In this document: piece after piece, positions 38,700 through 46,147 of the stretch
Position numbering within the stretch: position 1 is the stretch's first letter
Layout: each line of letters begins with the position of its first letter
Source of the DNA: Streptomyces sp. P3
GTDB lineage: Bacteria > Actinomycetota > Actinomycetes > Streptomycetales > Streptomycetaceae
Reading direction: 5' to 3'
NCBI GenBank assembly: GCA_016893485.2
Contig: JAFEKX020000001.1
Span: forward strand, 3,472,001-3,536,000
DNA length: 64,000 bases
Notes under the pieces: generated by a model
Database searches by the model: none
What the model was told of the DNA's origin: nothing
The model's input: the letters and a program-made list of their open reading frames with translations, nothing else
Program-made: the position numbers and the translations under genes

Positions 38700-39554
38700 C
38701 TACGCCGGCGCCTTCGCGGCGGCGGCTTCGGCGACCGTGCGGTGCGCGGTCTCTGCTGCCTCGCGGTCGGGCGCGAGCGGGTCGGTCACCGTGCCGGTCT
38801 CTTCATCGAACAGCCCCTGCGCCAGCCTGGTCACCGCTGCGGCGACCGGCGGCGCCAGGTCGGCCACGGCGCGAAGACCGGACAGGACGTCGTCGGGTCG
38901 AACGGCAGGCGTCACGTGCCGAACAACCAGCCGCAGTATCGCACAAGCCTGGTCGGTAGGCCCATTAAGGGGCGCGGCTTCAGCCGCTCCGGTGGAGCCG
39001 ACGCGTGCGCCGGGCCGTGGACTCAGCGTCTCGAGATGCGCTACGGCCGGTCGGGCGTCGAACGTCCGCATGCCGTTCTTGGCCATGCGCTGGACCTCGA
39101 CGCTGTCGGCCGCGTTGAACGCGGCCACCGCGCGCTCGGCGTCCTCGGGTGCCACCCCGTCGAGCCGCAGCTCCCAGACGGAAGCCGTGAGCCGGTCGGC
39201 GAGCCCGGAGGTCCGGGCCTCGACCGCGTCGATGATGTCGAGGCCGACAGGCATCGACTCGTCGAGCAGCTCGCGCAGCGTGTCGGGGTCGCGCTCGGCG
39301 GTGAGCGCGATCTCCAGGTATTCCGCCTCACTGCCCGTGCCGGTGGGTGCGGCATTGGCGTACGACACCTTCGGATGCGGCGTGAACCCCGCCGAGTACG
39401 CCATTGGCACCTCGGCGCGGCGCAGCGCACGCTCGAAGGCGCGCTGGAAGTCACGGTGGCTGGTGAACCGGAGGCGGCCGCGCTTGGTGTAGCGCAGTCG
39501 GATGCGCTGCACCGCGGGTGCGGGCGGTGGGCCTTCGGGCTGTCGCTTGCCCAG
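38700..39554 (-). CDS. DUF2344/TIGR03936 radical-SAM-linked protein
   Basis: About 285 residues: GKRQPEGPPPAPAVQRIRLR, YTKRGRLRFTSHRDFQRAFE, RALRRAEVPMAYSAGFTPHP, KVSYANAAPTGTGSEAEYLE, a family signature. The tail (from PLNGPTDQACAILRLVVRHV) is Streptomyces-type. No ATG or GTG fits the start; CTG at 39554 is possible with AAGGA 10 bases upstream, or a start codon was damaged. The family is usually adjacent to or fused with a radical SAM protein (TIGR03960), which here lies 9 kb away at 48369-50367. Function of the pair is unknown to me; a tRNA or ribosome modification has been suggested by context. Confidence 0.85.
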   Translation of the reverse strand: MGKRQPEGPPPAPAVQRIRLRYTKRGRLRFTSHRDFQRAFERALRRAEVPMAYSAGFTPHPKVSYANAAPTGTGSEAEYLEIALTAERDPDTLRELLDESMPVGLDIIDAVEARTSGLADRLTASVWELRLDGVAPEDAERAVAAFNAADSVEVQRMAKNGMRTFDARPAVAHLETLSPRPGARVGSTGAAEAAPLNGPTDQACAILRLVVRHVTPAVRPDDVLSGLRAVADLAPPVAAAVTRLAQGLFDEETGTVTDPLAPDREAAETAHRTVAEAAAAKAPA

Positions 39555-39558
39555 TGTC

Positions 39559-40668
39559 CTAGTCCTTCGTGAGAACGGTCGTACTTCTACCAAGAGTACG
39601 TGTCTCGTCGCCCATCGGTTCCCGCACCTCCGCCGGCCGGGGCAGCCGCGGCTCGCCGAAACCATCCGCCGGAAGTCGGCGCGGGCCTGCCGGGCGGAGT
39701 CGCGGACGGCGGTCAGCACCTGCCGGGTGACCCGTCCCACAGCGCGCGCGGCCTCGGCGGCGGGCCGCAGCACGAGGTCCCGTACGACGTGTCCGACCGG
39801 GGTGAGGACCGTCCGGTACACCCAGCTCACGGGCTCGACGAAGATCCACCGGAAGAGGGTCGCGAGGGCCCGACCCACGGCGAGGGAGATGTGCCCGGCG
39901 ATCCGCCAGGCGTGCCCGAGGGCGTCCCACACCTCCCGCCCGATGACCGCGAGCACCCGCCCGACGGGGGTCAGCACCCAGCGCCAGAGACCGATCGCGG
40001 GCAGCACGAGCAGCATCCGGGCGGTCCAGTACAGGACGACACCGATCCCGGTACCGACCGCCTTCACCAGCCACACCACACCCCGCCCGCACCAGGCGAT
40101 CGCCCGCCCGACCGGCGCGAGGACCCAGGTGTACAGCCACCCGGCGGGTACGACGAGCAGATACCGCCCGAGCCAGGCCACGACGGCGGTCACCCCGCCG
40201 GCGACCCACGCCACACCGGCGGCCACCCCGTTGAGGACCCACGCGCACGCGTGCCCGACGGGAGTGAGCACGCGCGCGTAGACCCACACCAGCCCTGCCG
40301 CCATCCGCCCGGCGACCCAGGCGAGCCCGTGTCCGACCGGGGTGAACACGTACCGGTACAGCCAGACCAGCGGCACCAGGAGAAGGACGTCGGCGAGCCG
40401 GCCGAGCGCTTTGGCGAGTGGCACGACCACGTACCGCCACAGCGCCACCCACGGCCACACGAACACCGCGCGCGCCACCGGCCGCAGCACGGTCCGGTAC
40501 AGGAACCGCCCGCCGACCACCAGCGCGTCCCAGACCAGCCGCACCGGCACGACGAGCACGAGGACGACGATGCGTACCGGGATGCGGATCGCGACGGCGA
40601 GACACCCTCGGGCGGCTGCGGCGACGGCCGCGCGGGGGCGGCTTCTCGAATTGCACAGGGGCGTCCAT
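39559..40668 (-). CDS. Membrane protein built of Trp/PVG repeats, two frame breaks
   Basis: Reconstructed product MDAPVQFEKPPP..., then hydrophobic sequence from about residue 20 to 290, and a short hydrophilic end GRSTTVLTKD. Eight copies of an imperfect motif recur every 30-45 residues: YRTVLRPVAR, WRYVVVPLAK, YRYVFTPVGH, YARVLTPVGH, YTWVLAPVGR, WRWVLTPVGR, FRWIFVEPVS, YRTVLTPVGH, each between hydrophobic segments rich in Trp, Val and Ala. This suggests serial duplication of one membrane hairpin. Breaks near 40640 and 39655. No family recognised. Stop lies four bases before the DUF2344 start; they look co-transcribed. Confidence 0.7.
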   Translation of the reverse strand: MDAPVQFEKPPPRGRRRSRPRVSRRRDPHPGTHRRPRARRAGAAGLGRAGGRRAVPVPDRAAAGGARGVRVAVGGAVAVRGRATRQSARPARRRPSPGAAGLAVPVRVHPGRTRARLGRRADGGRAGVGLRARAHSRRARVRVGPQRGGRRCGVGRRRGDRRRGLARAVSARRTRRVAVHLGPRAGRAGDRLVRAGCGVAGEGGRYRDRCRPVLDRPDAARAARDRSLALGADPRRAGARGHRAGGVGRPRARLADRRAHLPRRGSGPRDPLPVDLRRARELGVPDGPHPGRTRRTGPRAAARRRGRARCGTGHPAGADRRPRLRPAGPRRLPADGFGEPRLPRPAEVREPMGDETRTLGRSTTVLTKD

Positions 40669-40683
40669 ATCAACGAGGACGCG

Positions 40684-41217
40684 TCAGCGCCCTGTTCGTA
40701 TCCAGTACCGCAGTTTCCCGTCCCGCTCGTCCTCGAACTCCCCGCCGCCGGCCTCGATCACCTTGCGGGACGCGATGTTGGCGACATCGCAGGTCACGAG
40801 GACCGGGTCCAGACCCAGCGCGCGGGCGTGGGGCAGCACGTCACGCAGCATCGCGGTCGCGTGCCCCCGGCGCCGGGCCCCGGGCCGGACGCCGTACCCG
40901 ATGTGTCCGCCGTAGTCGAGGAGCCATTGGGTGAGCCGGTGGCGCACCTGGATCCGGCCGAGGTAGGTGTCGCCGTCCACGTACCAGTACCAGGTGTTGG
41001 GCACGAACCCCTCGGGCCGCCGCCCGTCCTCCGCCTCCTCCTGCCGTACCGCCTCGACGTACCGCTCGAAGCCCTCCGGCTGCCGCCACGCGCCGCCGTG
41101 CTCCCGCAGTTCACGCGCGAGCGTGCCGCCGAAGAAGTCGTCCTCGGCGATGTGCTCGTGCACGGCGTCCAGGAAGGAGACCCGAAACCGCGCGTCGGGC
41201 AGGATCAGTTCAGGCAT
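40684..41217 (-). CDS. GNAT family N-acetyltransferase
   Basis: Intact, 177 residues, ATG 41217. N-terminal acidic helices (FLDAVHEHIAEDDFFGGTLA), WYWYVDGDTYLGRIQVRHRL, then the acetyl-CoA loop GYGVRPGARRRGHATAMLRD and the C-terminal strand/helix PVLVTCDVANIASRKVIEAG GGEF-type end. Acceptor unknown. Its stop is 15 bases upstream of the repeat-rich membrane protein start; as the leftmost gene of an accessory block it may have been added next to the conserved operon. Confidence 0.9.
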   Translation of the reverse strand: MPELILPDARFRVSFLDAVHEHIAEDDFFGGTLARELREHGGAWRQPEGFERYVEAVRQEEAEDGRRPEGFVPNTWYWYVDGDTYLGRIQVRHRLTQWLLDYGGHIGYGVRPGARRRGHATAMLRDVLPHARALGLDPVLVTCDVANIASRKVIEAGGGEFEDERDGKLRYWIRTGR

Positions 41218-41286
41218 CGGTCAAGGGTAGGGGTCGGCGGGCGGCGACAGGAGCGCGTCGACGATCTCCCGTAGTGGCGCGGCCAG

Positions 41287-41604
41287 TTGGGCGGCCATCC
41301 GGACGTCGCCCCCGGCCCCGACGACATCGTCGTCACCAAGCGCCGGGTCAGCGCGTTCGCCGGCAGTGACCTCGACGTGGTCCTGCGGGCGAAGGGCATC
41401 GACCACCTCGTCCTGACGGGCATCGCCACCAGCGGCGTCGTCCTGTCCACCCTCCGCCAGGCAGCCGACCTGGACTTCACCCTGACCGTCCTGTCCGACG
41501 GCTGCCTCGACAACGACCCGGAGGTCCACGGCGTCCTCATGGAGAAGGTGTTCCCGAGGCAGGCGGAGGTGACGACGGTGGCCGGGTGGGTCGCCGCACG
41601 CTGA
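41287..41604 (+). pseudogene. Truncated isochorismatase-like hydrolase
   Basis: Only the C-terminal half of the fold is present: HPDVAPGPDDIVVTKRRVSA, FAGSDLDVVLRAKGIDHLVL, TGIATSGVVLSTLRQAADLD, ending RQAEVTTVAGWVAAR. The N-terminal part with the nucleophile-activating Asp and Lys (normally about 90 residues, starting with a VDxQ strand) is absent, and TAG stops the frame just upstream. A TTG at 41287 could start a residual peptide. Lies back-to-back with the GNAT gene, 70 bases away, so the 5' half was probably lost by deletion. The position of the usual catalytic Cys reads Gly-Val here. Confidence 0.75.
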
Positions 41605-41687
41605 ACTCCCTATATTGATGGGCGTACTTGAGGCCTGTACTCGAGAGGCCTCGGTCGATGTCTGTGCGATCCGGGGACTGAGCGCTC

Positions 41688-42537
41688 GTGGGACCAGTCA
41701 GAACACGCGGGGCGACCGTGCTGGCCGCCCTCTGCGCCGTGGCCGCCGTGCTGTTTCTCGCCGCCTGTGGGACACAGGTCGCGGGCGGTACGGACGGGGC
41801 GGCTTCGACCGGGCCGATCCCCTGGACGACGGGCCAGCCCTCGCGGGTCACGGCGGCCCAACTGGCCGACGATCAGCGCACGTTGACCCTGACCGCCCAG
41901 GTCCCCGACGGCAAGAACCCGTGCGTGCGGGCGCTCAAGGCCGTGGTCACCGACACCGAGAACAACACCGTGTGGGTCCAGATCACCTTCTCCTCCCCTC
42001 GGGGACAGGAACTCCGGCTGCACCAGGGAACGGTCGGCCTCGACGCGAGTACGACTGCCCCGACCCCTGGGCGACCAGAAACTGGTCGTCGACCTCGACA
42101 ACCAATTCACCACCGACGGCGCCAAGTTGCCCGCCCTGCGCCTGTGCGGGGAACTCGGCTGCCACCCGCCGGCCACCGGCTGCACCAGCGCCTCCTACGA
42201 CCAGGCGCTGATCGCGGCCGACGCCCCCGCGCACACCTACCGCGACGCGGAACACTGCGACGGCAAGTGGCTGGTGCTGGACTTCTCCTGGCGTACGGGC
42301 CCGGTCTGCGGTGACACGACCGCGACCCCGTCGGGCTGCACGTCCCGGCTGGGCGACCGCTGGTTCTTCCGTGCGAAGCCCGCCGGTTGGGCACCGATCA
42401 CGTCGAGCGCGACGGGCGGCTGCGCGGCCGTGCGTCGCGCGGAACCCGCGTTCCCCACGGCACTGTGCGCGGGCCTGGCCCCGCTCTCCCCCTCCCTGCA
42501 CCCGAGTTACCCGCCGGCGTCCCCGACCAGCGGGTAA
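41688..42537 (+). CDS. Putative secreted lipoprotein, one frame break
   Basis: GTG start 41688. Signal peptide VLAALCAVAAVLFLAACGTQ with lipobox LAAC, placing the mature protein on the outer face of the membrane. The body includes PSRVTAAQLADDQRTLTLTA, VPLGDQKLVVDLDNQF-like sequence, and a cysteine-rich half: LRLCGELGCHPPATGCTSAS, HCDGKWLVLDFSWRTGPVCG, SGCTSRLGDRWFFRAKPAGW, ending PPASPTSG. At least ten Cys suggest disulfides. One C is missing near 42068 (CCCCTGGGCG). No domain recognised, although the C-terminal pattern resembles proteins with 'DGKWLVLDF' tails found in several Streptomyces lipoproteins. Confidence 0.75.
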
Positions 42538-42559
42538 CTCCACTGCCACCGAAGGGACT

Positions 42560-43313
42560 TCAGGCCTGCGCCGTGGGCCGGATGACGATCTCGTTGACGT
42601 CGACCTCGGCGGGCTGGTTGACGGCGGCAGAGACGATCGCCTCGCCGATCGCGGCGGCCGGGATCGCGATGGCCATCATCTGGTCGGCGAACGCGCGCAT
42701 GTCCACGTCGTCGATGCCGTCGGTCAGTTCGCTGCGGGTCAGGCCGGGGCTGATCACGGTGACGCGCAGGTCGCGGCTCTCCTGCCGCAGCCCCTCGGAG
42801 ATGGCGCGGACGGCGTACTTGGTGGCGCAGTAGACGGCCGCGGTCGGATCGACGCGGTGCCCGGCGACGGAGGCGACGTTCACGATGTGTCCCGCGCCCT
42901 GCTCGCGCATGACGGGCAGCACCGCGGCGATGCCGTGCAGCACGCCCCGGATGTTCACGTCGATCATGCGGTTCCACTCGTCGACCTTCAGCGCCTCCAG
43001 CACCGCCAGGGGCATCACGCCCGCGTTGTTGACGAGCACGTCGACCCGGCCGTACGACGCGTGCGCGGCGGCGGACGAAGTCCTGGACGCTCTCCAGACT
43101 GGTCACGTCCAGCTCGCGGTGGTCGGCCGTGCCGCCCTCTGCCCGGATCTCCTTGACCAAAGCGGCGAGACGGTCGGCGCGCCGGGCGCCGAGGAACACC
43201 CGGTGCCCGGCGGCGGCCAGCAGCCGGGCCGTGGCCTCGCCGATACCGCTGCTCGCGCCGGTGACCAGGACGGCCTTGCCGGGGCCGGTGGTGGAGGGGA
43301 CGGTGGTGGTCAT
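42560..43313 (-). CDS. SDR family oxidoreductase, one frame break
   Basis: ATG 43313. Rossmann signature [44 protein letters not shown] in [20 protein letters not shown], catalytic Ser in [16 protein letters not shown] and [15 protein letters not shown] (YxxxK). NADPH preference is suggested by GARRADR. Break near 43070. About 251 residues. Divergent from the XRE regulator at 43488, which likely controls it; substrate unknown. Confidence 0.9.
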
Positions 43314-43487
43314 GGGTGCAGCCCTTCGAGGTAAGCCGGTGAAAGCCGGTCCACGCGGCGGTGATCCATCCCGCTCGCCGTGCTTTCCGTGCCCTCCGAG
43401 CATCGGCGGGATCGGCCCGATGAGGCAGGACGGGGCATCCGGGGTGCGCCACTCCTAGGAAGCGCGAGGGCGCCGTAGGCTTCTGGA

Positions 43488-44342
43488 ATGGACGGCATGG
43501 ACGGTTCGGACGGTTTCCCGCTCGGTGACTTCCTGCGGGCGCGGCGCTCCCGGCTGACGCCCGCCGAGGTGGGTTTTCCCAGCTCAGGGGCGCGCCGGGT
43601 GGCCGGACTGCGGCGCGAGGAGGTCGCCGTGCTGGCCGGGGTCAGCGCCGACTACTACGCCCGGCTGGAGCAGGGCCGCGAGCGCAGCCCCTCGGGCCAG
43701 GTCGTCGACGCCATCGCCCGCGCCCTGCGCCTCGACACGGACGCCCGCTGGCACGCGTGCCGCCTGGCGGGCCTGGTCCCGAGCCCTGTACCGGCGGACG
43801 CGTCCGACGAGGTGGACCCGGCGCTGCTCCAGCTGATGCACGGGTTCCCTACGGCGGCGGCGTACGTCATCAACCGGCGCCTGGAGGTCCTCGCGTCGAA
43901 CCCACTGGCCGACGCGCTGCTCGCGCCCCTGGGCGACCGCCGCCGCATGGTCCGCTCCCTGTTCCTGGACCCGGCGGCCCGGGAGCTCTTCGCCGACTGG
44001 CCGCACGTCGCCCGCTGCTCCGCCGAGGCGCTGCGGCTGGCCACGGACACGACCGGGACGACCGTGAACTCGGCTCCTGATCGCCGAACTCCTCAGTGAC
44101 AGCGAGGAGTTCGCGGCGCTGTGGCGGCAGCACAGCGTCAGCAGGCCCGGCCGCCAGTCCAAGACCTTCAACCACCCGGACGTGGGCCGCATCACGCTCA
44201 CCTACCAGACGTTCGACGTGCAGAGCGCCCCCGGTCAGTGCCTCCTGGTGGGCACGGCCGAGCCGGACACGGAGGACGCGGCGGCACTGGCCCTGCTGGG
44301 GTCCCCGCACGCGGCCGGAACCCCAACTCGCCCCTGCCGTAG
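43488..44342 (+). CDS. XRE/MmyB-like transcriptional regulator, two frame breaks
   Basis: N-terminal helix-turn-helix FLRARRSRLTPAEVGFPSSG, RRVAGLRREEVAVLAGVSAD, YYARLEQGRERSPSGQVVDA, then the MmyB-type ligand domain: AAYVINRRLEVLASNPLADA, LFLDPAARELFADWPHVARC and, after repair near 44057, LWRQHSVSRPGRQSKTFNHP and ITLTYQTFDVQSAPGQCLLV. A second break near 44320 leads to an end at NPNSPLP. Homologues commonly sit divergent to an SDR or other oxidoreductase gene, as here, and repress it. Confidence 0.87.
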
Positions 44343-44347
44343 GCGAG

Positions 44348-45051
44348 TCAGCGCCCGGCGAGCCAGTCCGTGCAGTGCGTGGCGGCGATACGGGCACCCT
44401 CCGGAGCGGTGAGGACGTCTCCGGGGACCGCGGCGAACATGCCCGCGGCGTCGTCGGTGACCACGGACCCCGCGCTCCCCTTGGCGGTCAGGGTGAGCCG
44501 GCCGAGTTCGTCGAGGGGTGGACGTCCGGGCCCGCGATGTTCAGCACGCCGTTCAGCGGGGTGCCCGCGGCGACCTCGGCGACGATGGCGGCGACCTCCG
44601 CGGCGGCGATCGGCTGGATCGGCGTACGCGGCAGCCGCACGGTGTCGCCGTCGGTCGTCATCGCGAGGGTCGCGTCCATGAACTCCATGAACTGTGTGGC
44701 CCGGACGATCGAGTACGGCACCGGCCCGCCCTTGAGCAGGTCCTCCTGAAGGACCTTCGCCCGGTAGTAGTCCAGCCCCGGCACCTGGTCCACGCCCACG
44801 ATGGACAGGATGACGAAGTGGCCGACCCCGCCCTTCTCGCTCGCGGCGAGCCGGTTGTCCATCGACGTCCGGAAGAAGCCGATCAAGGCGTCGTCGAAGG
44901 TCGGCGAGTTCGTCAGGTTGACGACGCCATCGGCGCCCGCGACGGCCGCCTCCAGCCCCTCACCGGTGATGATGTCCACGCCCGTGGACTGCGAGTGCGG
45001 CACGGCCTGATGTCCGGCCGCGTCCAGGTTCTGCACGACCTGCGAGCCGAT
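44348..45051 (-). pseudogene. NmrA-like/SDR NAD(P)-binding protein lacking its N-terminus
   Basis: Starts abruptly with IGSQVVQNLDAAGHQAVPHS, which in intact relatives follows a MILVTGATGN segment; the first strand and most of the GxxGxxG loop are missing. The rest is good: ITGEGLEAAVAGADGVVNLT, NRLAASEKGGVGHFVILSIV, YYRAKVLQEDLLKGG, YSIVRATQFMEFM, AAIVAEVAAGTPLNGVLNIA and, after a break near 44520, AATHCTDWLAGR. The junction at 45051 joins it to an S1-domain gene remnant. GTG 45036 could start a shortened protein, but cofactor binding should be lost. Confidence 0.75.
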
Positions 45052-45221
45052 GGATGCTCGGGTCGGTCGTCCAGCGCCACGAACACACCGAACGACTCGA
45101 TCGCCGCCACCGTGCCGGTCAGCGTCACCCCGGGACGCAACTGCCCGAGGAACGCCCGGAGTTCAGGGTTCTCAGCGGCCACCAACGACATCCGCAACCA
45201 CCCCTCGTCCAACGACGTCAC
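45051..45221 (-). pseudogene. 5' remnant of an S1 RNA-binding-domain gene
   Basis: 57 codons remain: MTSLDEGWLRMSLVAAENPE, LRAFLGQLRPGVTLTGTVAA, IESFGVFVALDDRPEHP. GTVxxIxxFGVFV is the start of an S1/OB fold; the remaining strands are gone, replaced by the NmrA-like sequence one frame away. Similar short S1 proteins are common in Streptomyces at about 120-130 residues. Deletion between two neighbouring genes is the simplest cause. Confidence 0.65.
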
Positions 45222-45414
45222 CCACCCGGATCGCCGCCGGAAACCTCATGACGGCCCGGTCGACAGACGCTTCCCCATGCCGCCCAGGCTCCCACACCGC
45301 GCCATAGCCCCGCCCCGCCCCGCCCCGGCGCCCACCGATGAGTTCCGGAGCCCGGTGGGGTCTACCCCGTACCAGGGGGCAGCTCTGCCCACACCACGAG
45401 CTCTGTGAGGGATC

Positions 45415-46104
45415 ATGACCGCCGACGCACTGCCGCCCGTCGTAGACACCGCGACGTGGGAGTCCCAGCTCGCGGCTCTCCGTACCCGCGAGAAGGCCGC
45501 GACCCGGGAGCTGGACGCCATCGCCGCCGAGCGTCGTCGCCTGCCGATGGTGGAGATGCCCGACTACACCCTCGACGGCGAGGACGGGCCCGTACGCCTG
45601 GCCGAACTCTTCGACGGCAAGCGCCAGTTGATCGTCTACAACCACATGTGGTTCGCCGGCAAGGAATGGCAGTGCCCGGGCTGCACGGGGTTCACCTCGC
45701 AGTTCACCCGCCTGGAGTTCCTCGACAACTACGACGCCCGGTTCGTCATCGTCACCCAGGGCCCGATCGACGAGGCCCTCGCCTACAAGGAGCGCGTCGG
45801 CAACCGGATGCCCTGGTACTCGACCGCGAACAGCCCCTTCGGCACGGACGTGGGCGCCCCGCCGGACGGCGGCTTCGCCGTCAACGTCTTCCTCCGCGAC
45901 GGCGACACCGTCTACCGCACCTGGCACACCACAGGCCGCGGCACCGAGCAGCTCACCCACACCTTCGCCCTGATCGACCTCCTGCCCTACGGCCGCCAGG
46001 AGGAATGGCAGGACTCCCCCGCCGGCTGGCCCCAGTCCCCCACCTACAGCGGCTGGGCGGGCTCGAAGGACCTCGCGGCGATCTACGGCCCCAACTCCGG
46101 CTGA
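45415..46104 (+). CDS. DUF899 family thioredoxin-like protein
   Basis: Intact, 229 residues, ATG 45415. Typical features are REKAATRELDAIAAERRRLP near the N-terminus, LIVYNHMWFAGKEWQCPGCT (CPxC at the thioredoxin position), NYDARFVIVTQGPIDEALAY, RMPWYSTANSPFGTDVG and VYRTWHTTGRGTEQLTHTFA. Members are widespread in actinobacteria and plausibly redox-active, but no reaction is established to my knowledge. It lies between the broken S1 remnant and the Mrr-TerD gene and is convergent with the latter. Confidence 0.9.
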   Translation: MTADALPPVVDTATWESQLAALRTREKAATRELDAIAAERRRLPMVEMPDYTLDGEDGPVRLAELFDGKRQLIVYNHMWFAGKEWQCPGCTGFTSQFTRLEFLDNYDARFVIVTQGPIDEALAYKERVGNRMPWYSTANSPFGTDVGAPPDGGFAVNVFLRDGDTVYRTWHTTGRGTEQLTHTFALIDLLPYGRQEEWQDSPAGWPQSPTYSGWAGSKDLAAIYGPNSG

Positions 46105-46147
46105 GAGTCAGGTAGTTCAGCGGTCGGGCACGGCAGCCGGCGGGGCG

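Noticed and set aside
38700..40673. Apparent single protein joining the repeat-rich membrane protein to the DUF2344 protein
   Set aside because: The joined reading arises from the frame break near 39655; the membrane protein's natural end (TVLTKD, TAG at 39561-39559) and the DUF2344 start are separate.
45290..45340. CCCCG short tandem repeat
   Set aside because: Four to five copies of a 5-base GC unit in non-coding DNA is unremarkable in this base composition.
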